A DNA stretch of 64,000 nucleotides from Microbacterium sp. 1.5R. Its GTDB lineage: Bacteria > Actinomycetota > Actinomycetes > Actinomycetales > Microbacteriaceae. The DNA lies in assembly GCF_007667425.1 (NCBI RefSeq), contig NZ_VDRC01000002.1, positions 459,072 through 523,071 of the forward strand, given 5' to 3'. The translations under genes were made by a program, and so were the position numbers. Shown in pieces: positions 1-8,253 of the stretch (its first letter is position 1; every line of letters begins with the position of its first letter). The notes below the pieces were generated by a model, which worked only from the letters and a program-made list of their open reading frames with translations, was not told the DNA's origin and ran no database searches.

Positions 1-92
1 CGCTCACAGTCCCTGGTATCCTGATAGCGCTTGGCGTCACCGCTGCTGCCCGGCGCATCCGATCGGCGCGCGCTCGCACGCCACATTCCTGA
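1..92 (+). CDS. C-terminal end of an upstream protein, probably membrane-anchored (partial)
   Basis: The frame starting at base 3 is open from the window edge to a TGA at 90-92 and encodes 29 residues. They read as a hydrophobic stretch (LTVPGILIALGV) followed by an Arg-rich tail (AARRIRSARAR). This is what a last transmembrane segment with a positively charged cytoplasmic end looks like. The family cannot be named from so little. The stop lies 21 bases before the next gene, which has its own ribosome binding site (taggag, about 99-104), so the two could be co-transcribed. Chance openness of such a short stretch is the main alternative. Confidence 0.4.
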   Translation, partial: LTVPGILIALGVTAAARRIRSARARTPHS

Positions 93-113
93 CTCTCTAG
101 GAGTTTTCCCCCC

Positions 114-1715
114 GTGCCTCAGAACAGCACTGTGCCCAAGATTCTGATCGTCGGTGGAGGCTACGCAGGCTTCTACACCGCGTGGAAGCTCGAGAAGCAC
201 CTTCGCAAGGGTGAAGCAGACGTCACCATGGTCGACCCGCTGCCGTACATGACGTACCAGCCGTTCCTACCGGAGGTCGCTGCCGGCGGAATCGAGGCCC
301 GCCACTCCGTGGTCGCCCACCGTCGTCACCTCAAGCGCACGAACGTCGTCACCGCCAAGGTGACGAACATCAACCACGCCGAGAAGGTCGCGACCATCAC
401 GCCTCCGCTCGGAGAGCCGTACGAGTTCGCGTACGACCAGATCGTGGTGACGGCTGGTGCCGTCTCGCGCACCTTCCCGATCCCCGGCATCGCCGACAAC
501 GCGATCGGCCTCAAGACCATCGAGGAGGCCGTCGCCATCCGCGACCGCCTGATGTCGAACTTCGACAAGGCCGCTTCGCTGCCGGCCGGCCCCGAGCGCG
601 ACCGTCTCCTGACGGTCGTCGTCGTCGGTGGCGGCTTCGCGGGCATCGAGGTGTTCGCCGAGCTGCGTTCGCTCGCCTCGTCGCTCGTGGGCAAGTACCC
701 GCAGCTGACGTTCGACGATACGCACTTCCACCTCATCGAGGCGATGGGGCGCATCATGCCCGAGGTCTCGCTGAAGACGAGCGAGTGGGTGCTGAAGGAT
801 CTCGCCAAGCGCGGCGCGAACGTGCACCTCGACACGCAGCTCACGAGCGCTGTCGACGGCAACGTCGAGCTCTCGACCGGCGAGGTCATCCCGACGGATC
901 TCATCGTGTGGACCGCCGGCGTCATGGCGAACCCGACGGTCGTCCGCGGTGGAGACCTGCCTGTGGAGGAGCGCGGTCGCATCCAGACCCGTGCCGACCT
1001 GCGCGTCGGCACGCCAGAGGCCTTCGTCGAAGGCGCCTGGGCCGCCGGTGACGTCTCGGCCGTTCCGGACCTCTCGGGTGGCGGCGTCGGCGGCTTCTGC
1101 GTGCCGAACGCACAGCACGCGGTGCGCCAGGCGAAGCTCCTCGCGAAGAACGTCGTGGCCGTGCTCCGGGGCGAGGCACCCAAGGAGTACTTCCACAAGA
1201 ACCTCGGTGCCGTTGCGGGCCTCGGCCTCTACAACGGTGTCTTCCAGTCCGGCAAGATCGCGCTCAAGGGCTTCATCGCCTGGCTCGCTCACCGTGGCTA
1301 CCACGGTCTCGCGATGCCGACGTGGGAGCGCAAGTGGCGTGTGCTGTGGGGCTGGTGGAACAACCTGTGGCTGGGTCGCGACCTCGTGAACCTGCAGACG
1401 GTGCAGAACCCCCGGTACGTGTTCGAGGAGTTCGCGGCCCGTCCGCGTCCGGCCGCGCCCGCGGCTCCCGAGGCTCCCGCGCTGCCCGGATCCCACTCGT
1501 CCGAGCCGGCGACCACGATCGCCGCGGCCGAGAGCACCCCGGATGCCGACGAGCCGGTGACCGACGACGCCCCGGCCGAGAAGCCCTCATCCGAGGCGTC
1601 CGATGCGAAGGCCCCCGCAGCGAAGAAGCCCGCTGCGAAGAAGCCCGCTGCGAAGAAGGCTTCTGCGAAGAAGGCTTCTGCCGAGACGCCGGCGGAGACG
1701 GCTGCCGCCAAGTAG
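114..1715 (+). CDS. ndh: Type II NADH dehydrogenase (NDH-2) with an Ala/Lys-repeat tail
   Basis: NDH-2 passes electrons from NADH to the quinone pool at the inner face of the membrane without pumping protons. The 533-residue product has the FAD-binding Rossmann motif GGGYAG near residues 14-19, the NADH motif GGGFAG near 172-177, and the second FAD contact AAGDVSAVPD near 310-319. The catalytic part ends around residue 445, the normal family length. The remaining ~85 residues are Pro/Ala/Glu-rich and end in tandem pentapeptides of the AAKKP type, so the tail is probably disordered and could touch nucleic acid or acidic lipid (inference). The start is GTG at 114. A hairpin terminator follows at 1726-1759. 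Confidence 0.93.
   Translation: MPQNSTVPKILIVGGGYAGFYTAWKLEKHLRKGEADVTMVDPLPYMTYQPFLPEVAAGGIEARHSVVAHRRHLKRTNVVTAKVTNINHAEKVATITPPLGEPYEFAYDQIVVTAGAVSRTFPIPGIADNAIGLKTIEEAVAIRDRLMSNFDKAASLPAGPERDRLLTVVVVGGGFAGIEVFAELRSLASSLVGKYPQLTFDDTHFHLIEAMGRIMPEVSLKTSEWVLKDLAKRGANVHLDTQLTSAVDGNVELSTGEVIPTDLIVWTAGVMANPTVVRGGDLPVEERGRIQTRADLRVGTPEAFVEGAWAAGDVSAVPDLSGGGVGGFCVPNAQHAVRQAKLLAKNVVAVLRGEAPKEYFHKNLGAVAGLGLYNGVFQSGKIALKGFIAWLAHRGYHGLAMPTWERKWRVLWGWWNNLWLGRDLVNLQTVQNPRYVFEEFAARPRPAAPAAPEAPALPGSHSSEPATTIAAAESTPDADEPVTDDAPAEKPSSEASDAKAPAAKKPAAKKPAAKKASAKKASAETPAETAAAK
1617..1691 (+). repeat. 15-bp tandem repeats coding AAKKP-type pentapeptides
   Basis: Five consecutive 15-bp units at the 3' end of ndh share the core gcgaagaag. 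They encode the units AAKKP, AAKKP, AAKKA, SAKKA and a diverged last one. The pattern resembles histone H1-like Lys/Ala tails known on other actinobacterial proteins. Such repeats change copy number easily by slippage. Confidence 0.85.
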
Positions 1716-1725
1716 TCCGCTCGAA

Positions 1726-1759
1726 GAACGCCCCGATCCCGTGAGGAGTCGGGGCGTTC
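1726..1759. terminator. Rho-independent terminator after ndh
   Basis: Perfect 11-bp stem GAACGCCCCGA / TCGGGGCGTTC with a 12-base loop, 11 bases after the ndh stop codon. There is no long T run, as is usual in high-GC actinobacteria. Confidence 0.8.
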
Positions 1760-2007
1760 GTCGTATCCGGCGCGGGCGTCGGCATCCGGCGCTTCGCATC
1801 CGGCTCATAGGCGCCACCGGTAACGTCGATCACGCAAGGGGAGTACTCCCATCTGCGATGGCGTCGTCACTACGGACATGAGATCGTGTCCCGGCCCATC
1901 GGCCCGCGAGGGTGGAGGAGACCGGGCGTCCGTATCAGCGCGGACGGCCACGGATCCTCGTCTGCGGGTTCTCGGCGGTCCGCTCGTCACACGAAGGAAC
2001 CGCCACC

Positions 2008-2826
2008 ATGGGAAAGCTGAACCGCCTGCTCGGAATGGCCGCGAAAGCACTTGACCTCGACGGCTCGGGCGATCGAAAGTCGACATCGCACGTCCCGCAG
2101 CATCCGCGCACGCAGCAGCCGTGCACGCCACAGCCGCGCACGCCACAGTCGTCGTACACACCACCCGGCGCCCGCGATCCGCACTCGCCGTCCGCCCCGC
2201 AGAACCGGTACGCGCCGCCACCCGCTGGGGCGAGGAAAGGGACGGATGCCGACCGCGCGGCCATCGCGCGCTACGACTACCTCCTGCAGACCGCCGACCC
2301 GCATCGCGTCGAGCAGATCCACCGCGAGGCGTTCGCTCGTCTGACACCGGCGCAGCGCGCACAGGTGCAACAGCGGATGACCGTCGAACTCGCTCCGGAG
2401 GAGCGCCCGGCCACGTCGTCGCCCGACGACCTGGCGCGCGCCGCGGGGCGCACCGAGGCGGCGCGCCCCGGGCGCATGCGCGGACTGCTGTCGCGCGTCG
2501 GCGGCGTCGGCGCCGCCGGTGTCGTGGGCGGCGCGGCGGTGGGAGTGCTGGGCGTCGTGGCGGTCGGGGCGATCGGCAGCGCAGTCGCCGCGCCTCTGCT
2601 CGAGCAGGCAGCAAGCCTCGGGGTCGACTTCGACGCGCTCGCGCAGGGTCTCGATCTCGAGGCGATCGCGGGCGGGTTCGGCGCCGAGGAGTTGTCCGGC
2701 GCGGCAGAGGGCGTCCTGGGATCCGCGGGCGAGACCGTCTCAGGCCTCGGCGATACCGCGAGCGACTGGGGGCAGCGACTCGGCGACCTCGGCATCCCCG
2801 GCATCGGCGAGCTGTTCGGCCGCTGA
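2008..2826 (+). CDS. Hypothetical protein with a Gly/Ala-rich hydrophobic centre
   Basis: A 272-residue protein of unknown function. The N-terminus (MGKLNRLLGMAAKAL) is amphipathic. Residues ~25-80 are rich in Pro, Thr and Gln and probably disordered. A charged helical block follows (EQIHREAFARLTPAQRAQVQQRM). Near residues 165-200 is a Gly/Ala/Val-rich hydrophobic stretch that could insert in or lie on the membrane. The ATG at 2008 is chosen over an upstream in-frame start at 1912 because gaagga sits 12 bases before it and the upstream 32 residues look non-coding. Similar proteins are common in Microbacterium as hypothetical proteins. I do not recognise a catalytic motif. Confidence 0.75.
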   Translation: MGKLNRLLGMAAKALDLDGSGDRKSTSHVPQHPRTQQPCTPQPRTPQSSYTPPGARDPHSPSAPQNRYAPPPAGARKGTDADRAAIARYDYLLQTADPHRVEQIHREAFARLTPAQRAQVQQRMTVELAPEERPATSSPDDLARAAGRTEAARPGRMRGLLSRVGGVGAAGVVGGAAVGVLGVVAVGAIGSAVAAPLLEQAASLGVDFDALAQGLDLEAIAGGFGAEELSGAAEGVLGSAGETVSGLGDTASDWGQRLGDLGIPGIGELFGR

Positions 2827-2837
2827 GCCGGACGCGG

Positions 2838-2913
2838 TGGTGCCCCCGCTGGGACTCGAACCCAGACTGAAGCGATTTTAAGTCGCCTGCCTCTGCCATT
2901 GGGCTACGGGGGC
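2838..2913 (-). tRNA. tRNA with UAA anticodon (predicted tRNA-Leu) and a short variable loop
   Basis: On the minus strand the 76 bases fold as a standard cloverleaf. The acceptor stem is GCCCCCG/CGGGGGC, the anticodon stem is GGCGA/TCGCT around loop CTTAAAA, the T stem is CTGGG/CCCAG around TTCGAGT, the discriminator is A and the CCA is encoded. The anticodon is UAA, which reads UUA (Leu). The variable loop is only 5 bases, although bacterial tRNA-Leu normally has a long variable arm. A -10-like TAGGCT lies at 2923-2928 on the minus strand. Confidence 0.9.
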
Positions 2914-2999
2914 TCGACCGCCAGCCTACTGCCGGAGGGGGGTGCGACCCGGTCCCGCACAGGATGAATCCGAGTCCGCTCAGGTCGTATGGTGGGGGA

Positions 3000-4247
3000 G
3001 TGCTCGACCTCACCGCCGACCTGAGCCCCGCGACCGCTGCACCCCCGGTCGCCCCCGAATGGCTCGACCCCGCTCGGTATTGGCCACGCCTCTCGGCGGC
3101 AACCGGGCACCTGCCGGCGCCCGTCGCCGTGATCGACCTCGGGGCGCTCCGCCACAACGCCTTCGACATGCTGGTGCGGGCGGGTGGACTCCCGATCCGG
3201 GTGGCGTCGAAGTCCGTGCGAGTGCGCGCGGTGCTCGACGCGGTGCTGGCGCTGCCCGGCTACCGCGGCATCCTGGCGTTCACGCTGCCCGAGGCGCTCT
3301 GGCTCGCCGAGACCCACGATGACATCGTGATCGGCTATCCGACGGTCGACCGCGCCGCCCTCGCCGCGCTCTTCGCGTCGGAGCAGGCGGTGCAGCGCGT
3401 CACGCTCATGGTCGACGATCCGGCGCACCTCGATCTCATCGACAGCGTCGCTCCGCCGGAGCGTCGCCCCGAGATCCGCGTCGCGATCGACGCCGACGCC
3501 TCGCTCCGCTCCGCGGCTCTCGGGCACATCGGGGTGCGCCGTTCTGCCCTGTTCACCGCAGGGGAGGTCGCCGCATTCGCTCGGGCGATCGTCCGTCGCC
3601 CCGGCTTCCGTCTCGTCGGTCTCCAGATGTACGAGGCGCAGATCGCCGGGCAGGGCGACGACGCCGGGATCGATGCCCCCGTCATCCGCCTCATGCAGGC
3701 GCGCTCGCGCGCCGAGCTCCGCGAGCGCCGGGCCGAGATCGTCGGAGCGCTCACCGGCATCGCGCCGCTGGAGTTCCTCAACGGCGGCGGCACGGGGTCG
3801 CTCGAGTTCACCGGCAGCGACGAATCGCTCACCGAGGCGAGCGCGGGGAGCGGACTCCTCGGCGGTCATCTCTTCGACGGCTACCGGTCTTTCCAGCCCG
3901 CTCCCGCGGCGGCCTTCGCGTTCGATGTCGTCCGTCGCCCCGCCGCCGACATCGCGACCGTCCTCGGCGGTGGCTGGATCGCCTCGGGCCCCGCGGTCGC
4001 CTCGCGGCAGCCTCGACCGGTCTGGCCCGACGGCCTGCGTACGCTGCCGAGAGAAGCGGCGGGGGAAGTGCAGACGCCGCTGCAGGGAGCGAAGGCCACC
4101 CAGCTCGGTGTCGGCGATCGTGTGTGGTTCCGGCACGCGAAGAGCGGCGAACCGGCCGAGCGCATCGACGGCTACCACCTGGTGTCGGGGGACGAGGTCG
4201 TCGACCATCTGCCCACCTACCGCGGCGAGGGGAAGGCGTTCCTGTGA
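3000..4247 (+). CDS. PLP-dependent alanine racemase-like / D-amino acid deaminase-aldolase family protein
   Basis: Belongs to the fold-type III PLP enzymes (alanine racemase N-terminal barrel; D-threonine aldolase/D-serine dehydratase-like, COG3616). The entry strand PVAVIDLGALRHNAFDML is followed by RVASKSVR, whose Lys is the expected Schiff-base residue. The C-terminal half has GGGTGSLEFT and a beta domain with HAKSGEPAE. The exact substrate is unknown. I place the start at GTG 3000 because TATGGT (2988-2993) ends 6 bases before it, the leaderless spacing used by many genes here; an ATG at 2964 is the alternative. The stop overlaps the next gene as GTGA, so the two are translationally coupled, and the pair is common in actinobacteria. 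Confidence 0.85.
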   Translation: MLDLTADLSPATAAPPVAPEWLDPARYWPRLSAATGHLPAPVAVIDLGALRHNAFDMLVRAGGLPIRVASKSVRVRAVLDAVLALPGYRGILAFTLPEALWLAETHDDIVIGYPTVDRAALAALFASEQAVQRVTLMVDDPAHLDLIDSVAPPERRPEIRVAIDADASLRSAALGHIGVRRSALFTAGEVAAFARAIVRRPGFRLVGLQMYEAQIAGQGDDAGIDAPVIRLMQARSRAELRERRAEIVGALTGIAPLEFLNGGGTGSLEFTGSDESLTEASAGSGLLGGHLFDGYRSFQPAPAAAFAFDVVRRPAADIATVLGGGWIASGPAVASRQPRPVWPDGLRTLPREAAGEVQTPLQGAKATQLGVGDRVWFRHAKSGEPAERIDGYHLVSGDEVVDHLPTYRGEGKAFL

Positions 4248-5557
4248 CCCGGATCGGCGGCACCTGGCAGAACTGGGCGCGCTCCGCGCAGGTGAAGCCG
4301 CTGCGCGTGGAGCGCCCGCGCAGCCCCGAGGGCGTCCAGCGAGCGGTGAAAGCAGCCGTCGCGCAACGACTGAGCATCAAAGCGGTCGGAGCCGGGCACA
4401 GCTTCACGGGCATCGCGATCGCGCCCGGGGTGCTTCTGGAGCTCGACGACCTGCAGGGGCTCGTCTCGGCGGATGCCGCCACGGGCCGCGTCACACTCCT
4501 CGCCGGCACGCGGCTGCATCGCATTCCGCGGCTGCTCGCGTCGCACGGCCTCGCCATGCAGAACCTGGGCGACATCGACCGCCAGTCGATCGCCGGTGCG
4601 ATCTCGACGGGCACCCACGGCACCGGCGCCGGGTTCGGCGGTCTCGCGACCCAGGTGGTCGGAGTGACCCTCGTCACCGCGGAGGGGGAGTTCCTGCGCA
4701 TCGACGAGGATCACCAGCCCGAGCTGCTGCCCGCGGTCGCGCTCGGCCTCGGGGCGCTCGGCATCCTCGTCGAGGTCACTCTCCAATGCGTTCCGGCGTT
4801 CGTGCTGCAGGCCGTCGACCGGCCGGCAGCGCTCGACGAGGTGCTCGAGACCGTCGACCAGCGCGTCGCGGCATCCGACCACTTCGAGTTCTACTGGTTC
4901 CCGCACACCGAGGTCGCTCTGACCAAGCAGCAGACCCGCCTTCCCGAATCGGCACGGCGTCAGCCGCTGCCGCGGGTGGGGAAGTGGATCGACGAGACGC
5001 TCCTGTCGAACGGTGTCTATCGCGTCGCATGCGCCACCGGGCAGCTCGTCCCGGCGATCACGCCGCCGTTCAGTCGCCTCGCGGTGAAGGTCACCGGCGA
5101 TCGCGAGTACACGGACCTGTCCCACCGCGTGCTCACTCAGAGCCGCACCGTGCGCTTCCGCGAGATGGAGTACGCGCTGCCTGCCGAGAACGTCGTACCG
5201 GCGTTCCGCGCCGTGCGCACGCTGATCGCGCAGCGCGGGTGGCGGATCGAGTTCCCTATCGAGGTGCGGTTCGCGGCGGCCGACGACCGCTGGCTGTCGA
5301 CGGCCCACGGGCGTGCGAGCGGCTACATCGCCGTGCACCGGTACTGGCGAGCCGACCCCACCGAGTACTTCGGGGCCGTCGAGCGGATCATGCTCGATCA
5401 CGGCGGCAGGCCGCACTGGGGCAAGCTGCACACCCTGACCGCCGAGCAGCTGCGCGAGCGGTACCCACGGTTCGACGACTTCGTCGCGCTTCGCGACCGC
5501 CTCGATCCTGAGCGCCGATTCGCCAACCGCTACCTCGACCGCGTCCTCGGGGCCTGA
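4244..5557 (+). CDS. D-arabinono-1,4-lactone oxidase family FAD oxidoreductase
   Basis: A 437-residue flavoprotein of the vanillyl-alcohol oxidase superfamily. The N-terminal FAD-binding domain carries the diphosphate loop GAGHSFTG near residue 50. The C-terminal ALO domain ends with the typical HWGKLHTL and FANRYLDRVLG. Relatives oxidise aldonolactones or sugar alcohols; the substrate here is not known. The start is GTG at 4244, overlapping the previous stop (GTGA). An in-frame upstream start inside the racemase-like gene is rejected because the 40 extra residues are shadow sequence. Confidence 0.88.
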   Translation: MTRIGGTWQNWARSAQVKPLRVERPRSPEGVQRAVKAAVAQRLSIKAVGAGHSFTGIAIAPGVLLELDDLQGLVSADAATGRVTLLAGTRLHRIPRLLASHGLAMQNLGDIDRQSIAGAISTGTHGTGAGFGGLATQVVGVTLVTAEGEFLRIDEDHQPELLPAVALGLGALGILVEVTLQCVPAFVLQAVDRPAALDEVLETVDQRVAASDHFEFYWFPHTEVALTKQQTRLPESARRQPLPRVGKWIDETLLSNGVYRVACATGQLVPAITPPFSRLAVKVTGDREYTDLSHRVLTQSRTVRFREMEYALPAENVVPAFRAVRTLIAQRGWRIEFPIEVRFAAADDRWLSTAHGRASGYIAVHRYWRADPTEYFGAVERIMLDHGGRPHWGKLHTLTAEQLRERYPRFDDFVALRDRLDPERRFANRYLDRVLGA

Positions 5558-5642
5558 CGCGCGAGATCAGGCGTCATGCACCCAGTCGACGCGCAGGCTG
5601 CGCCGATAGGATGAGACAAACACGAGGAAGGGTGGGCCTCTG

Positions 5643-6209
5643 ATGGAATGGCTCGTGCCGGTACTGATCGTCGTCGGGGTGATCCTGCTCGTCGGCATCT
5701 ACCTGTGGGCGACGTACAACTCGCTGGTGCAGCTCAACGTCCGCGTCGACGAGGCCTGGAGCGGCATCACCGTGCAGCTCAAGCGCCGAGCCGACCTGAT
5801 CCCGAACCTCATCGAGACGGTCAAGGGCTACGCCTCGCACGAGAAGGCGGTGTTCGAGAACGTCACTCGGGCTCGCGCCGAGACGCTGTCGGCGAGCGGA
5901 CCGGGCGAGGCGGGCATCGCCGAGGGACACCTCCAGCAGGCGTTGCGCAGTCTGTTCGCGGTGGCGGAGGCATACCCGCAATTGCAGGCGAGCCAGAACT
6001 TCCTCCAGGTGCAGCAGGCTCTCGTCGACACCGAGGACAAGATCCAGGCCGCTCGTCGTTTCTACAACGGCGGCGTGCGCGAGCTGAACACCAAGATCAA
6101 GGTCTTCCCGAACAACCTCTTCGCCAAGGGCCTCGGCTTCACCGAGCGCGAGTTCTTCGAGGTCGCCGACAGCGGCGCCATCTCCGAGCCGCCTCGCGTC
6201 CAGTTCTGA
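5643..6209 (+). CDS. LemA family protein
   Basis: A 188-residue protein with one N-terminal transmembrane helix (residues ~5-24) and a LemA helical domain, clear from YNSLVQLNVRVDEAWSG and RRADLIPNLIETVKGYA. LemA proteins sit in the cytoplasmic membrane with most of the chain outside or inside depending on lineage; their job is not settled. A promoter -10 TAGGAT lies at 5607-5612 and a gaggaaggg ribosome site at about 5624-5632, so this gene has a short leader. Its last two codons and stop fall inside the first copy of a 74-bp tandem repeat. Confidence 0.92.
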   Translation: MEWLVPVLIVVGVILLVGIYLWATYNSLVQLNVRVDEAWSGITVQLKRRADLIPNLIETVKGYASHEKAVFENVTRARAETLSASGPGEAGIAEGHLQQALRSLFAVAEAYPQLQASQNFLQVQQALVDTEDKIQAARRFYNGGVRELNTKIKVFPNNLFAKGLGFTEREFFEVADSGAISEPPRVQF

Positions 6210-6415
6210 GTTCCGCTGCTCGCTGCGGCGTTCGCAGTCACGGGCATCGACGTCACCACACGGTGAGTCGCCTCCGGTTCTGAGTTCCGCTGCTCGCTGC
6301 GGCGTTCGCAGTCACGGGCATCGACGTCACCACACGGTGAGTCGCCTCCGGTTCTGAGTTCCGCTGCTCGCTCCGGCGTTCGCAGTCACGGGCATCGACG
6401 TCACCACACGGTGAG
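6204..6415. repeat. 74-bp tandem repeat, three copies, spanning two convergent gene ends
   Basis: Copies lie at 6204-6277, 6278-6351 and 6352-6415 (the last cut at about 64 bases). Copies 1 and 2 are identical; copy 3 has one substitution (gctgcgg to gctccgg). Each unit starts with the end of the lemA gene (TTC TGA) and contains the reverse complement of the end of the opposing gene (TCA CCA CAC GGT GAG). It also holds two small hairpins, CTGCG/CGCAG and TCACC/GGTGA. The near identity points to recent duplication of the whole convergent junction. Confidence 0.95.
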
Positions 6416-6880
6416 GTCGATGCCCGTTCTCGTGCGGTCGACGTCGCCACGAACAGACCAGTTCTCCGTGCGATAGGTCTCGGTGCGCGGAGCGCCGTCC
6501 TGGCCGGTTCCGGTGACCGTAGCGACGAGCGCGCCGCCCTCGGCGACGAAGCCGTCGTCGGAAAGGGTGATCTGCGGCATCCGCTCGATGCGGAACCGGG
6601 CGTCGGTCACCGTCGAGAACTCGGCTCCCCAGGGAATGCGGATCCCGCACGATTCCGGGACCGTGCCGTTCGGCGCGCCCGTCGCCGTGCACTGTTCGAG
6701 GTGTTCGTCGAGTTCGGCCTGTGCGGACGCGAGCAGATCGAGCGTCTCGCTCGGTGACGGGGTCGGACGCGATGACGCCTGCGGGGTCGGGGGAGCCGTC
6801 GACCAGACGATCGCGGTGACCGCGAGGACCACGATCACCAGCACCCCGCCGCCGAAGAGCCACCGCGCGCGCCGCGTCAC
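6401..6880 (-). CDS. Hypothetical membrane-anchored protein
   Basis: A 159-residue protein with Arg residues and a single transmembrane helix (GGGVLVIVVLAVTAIVW, residues ~10-26), then a Pro/Ser/Thr linker and an extracellular domain with two Cys (EQCTATG and PESCGIR) that could form a disulfide. No family is recognised. It overlaps the upstream YcaQ-like gene by ATGA (6877-6880), so it is translated in the same operon. Its last codons lie in copy 3 of the 74-bp repeat. Confidence 0.8.
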   Translation of the reverse strand: MTRRARWLFGGGVLVIVVLAVTAIVWSTAPPTPQASSRPTPSPSETLDLLASAQAELDEHLEQCTATGAPNGTVPESCGIRIPWGAEFSTVTDARFRIERMPQITLSDDGFVAEGGALVATVTGTGQDGAPRTETYRTENWSVRGDVDRTRTGIDLTVW

Positions 6881-8139
6881 GGCGTCGCCTCCCTGGCGTG
6901 GACGTGTCGGCGCACCGATGACCCGGGCACTGCGCTGAGGGCACTGTGCAGGGCGTCCGCAGCGGTTCCCCAGCCCGAGACCGAGACGTGCTCGAGGCCC
7001 TGCCAGGACGCCGCCCGCACGAGCTCACCCGCGATGTGCTCGGCATCGGCCGCGGCATCCGCCTGTGGCTCCCACCAGGCCGACTGTACTTGCAGGGTGG
7101 ACGTCGCCCTCTCGGCCTTGAGGTCGACCCGGGCGACCACCCGGTCACCGACCAGCACCGGCAGCGAGTAGTAGCCGTAGCGCCGCTTGGCGGCGGGGAC
7201 GTAGATCTCGATGCGGTAGTCGAGGTCGAAGGCGCGGAGCGCGCGGTCGCGGAACCACACCACCGGGTCGAAGGGAGTCAGCAGGGCGGTGGCCTCGATC
7301 CGCCGGGGGAGTACGGCGTCACGGTGCCGCCAGGCGGGCAGCGCGCGGCCGCCGCTCTCCCATCCGCGCACACGGACGGGCAGCAGCTCGCCCTCATCGA
7401 CGAGGTCGGCCACAGCGCGGGAGATCGTCGCGCGGTCACGGATGCGGTAGTAGTCCGCGAGATCAGCCATCGTCGCGACGCCTGAGGAGCGTGCCGCGCG
7501 TCTGATCAGCTCACGGATCGCGTCGTCGTATGAGACCTCCCGCGAGCGGATGCCGTCGGGGATCACGTGCTCGGCGAGCGCGTAGGTCCGCTCGAAGCCC
7601 TTGCGTCCGCTGATGGCCACGTCACCCGTGCGCCACAGGTGCTCCAGAGCGAGCTTCACGTCGTCCCAGTCCCACCATGTGCCGCGCTCGCGAGGGGCAT
7701 CGGCCCGCAGATCCGCGGGGCGCAGCGGCCCCTGCGCGCGCAGCTCGTCGAGGACCCAGGCGATCGTCTGGGGATTCTGGCCCGCCCACGACTCGGGGTC
7801 GGACCCGCGGCGGCGGAACCTCTCCATGCGGAAACGCCACAGCGGCCAGTCCTCGAGGGGCATGAACGTCGCCTCGTGCGCGAGGTACTCCACGTAATGG
7901 GTCGTGCGCGAGAGGAAGATCCGGTCGAGGAGTGCGGGATCGTAGGCGCCGAGACGGGAGAAGAGCGGCAGGTAGTGCGAACGGGCGAACACGTTGACCG
8001 AGTCGATCTGCAGCACGCCGAGGCGATCCATGACCCGGTGGATGTGACGCGTCGACGGGGTCGTCGGCCGGGCGCGCGAGAACCCCTGCGCGGCCAGGGA
8101 GATGCGACGCGCGTGCGCGGGACTGAGTGTGTCGGTCAC
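6877..8139 (-). CDS. YcaQ-family DNA glycosylase (winged-helix, interstrand crosslink repair type)
   Basis: A 420-residue protein of the HTH_42/YcaQ family. E. coli YcaQ unhooks DNA interstrand crosslinks and uses a Gln-x-Asp catalytic motif. Here LQIDSVNVFARSHYLPLFSRLG near residues 44-65 gives QID. Winged-helix repeats fill the rest of the chain (for example RAARSSGVATMADLADYYRIRDRATISRAVADL). Start GTG at 8139 is supported by a minus-strand TACGCT at 8146-8151, exactly 6 bases upstream (leaderless). The stop overlaps the next gene. Confidence 0.88.
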   Translation of the reverse strand: MTDTLSPAHARRISLAAQGFSRARPTTPSTRHIHRVMDRLGVLQIDSVNVFARSHYLPLFSRLGAYDPALLDRIFLSRTTHYVEYLAHEATFMPLEDWPLWRFRMERFRRRGSDPESWAGQNPQTIAWVLDELRAQGPLRPADLRADAPRERGTWWDWDDVKLALEHLWRTGDVAISGRKGFERTYALAEHVIPDGIRSREVSYDDAIRELIRRAARSSGVATMADLADYYRIRDRATISRAVADLVDEGELLPVRVRGWESGGRALPAWRHRDAVLPRRIEATALLTPFDPVVWFRDRALRAFDLDYRIEIYVPAAKRRYGYYSLPVLVGDRVVARVDLKAERATSTLQVQSAWWEPQADAAADAEHIAGELVRAASWQGLEHVSVSGWGTAADALHSALSAVPGSSVRRHVHAREATP

Positions 8140-8253
8140 CCGGCCAGCGTATCCAGGGTCGCCGACATCGGGCGGGCCCGACGCTGTCCGCGACCCGCGT
8201 CATCTTGCCTCTTCGCGTCGGGCTGACGGAGCCGGGCGCCGTAGACTTGGGCG

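Noticed and set aside
267-1496. Long minus-strand open frame opposite ndh
   Set aside because: Arg/Gly/His-rich shadow of a well-supported gene; typical of high GC third positions.
6204-6415. Tandem repeat as a CRISPR array
   Set aside because: Copies are directly adjacent with no spacers, and no cas gene is present.
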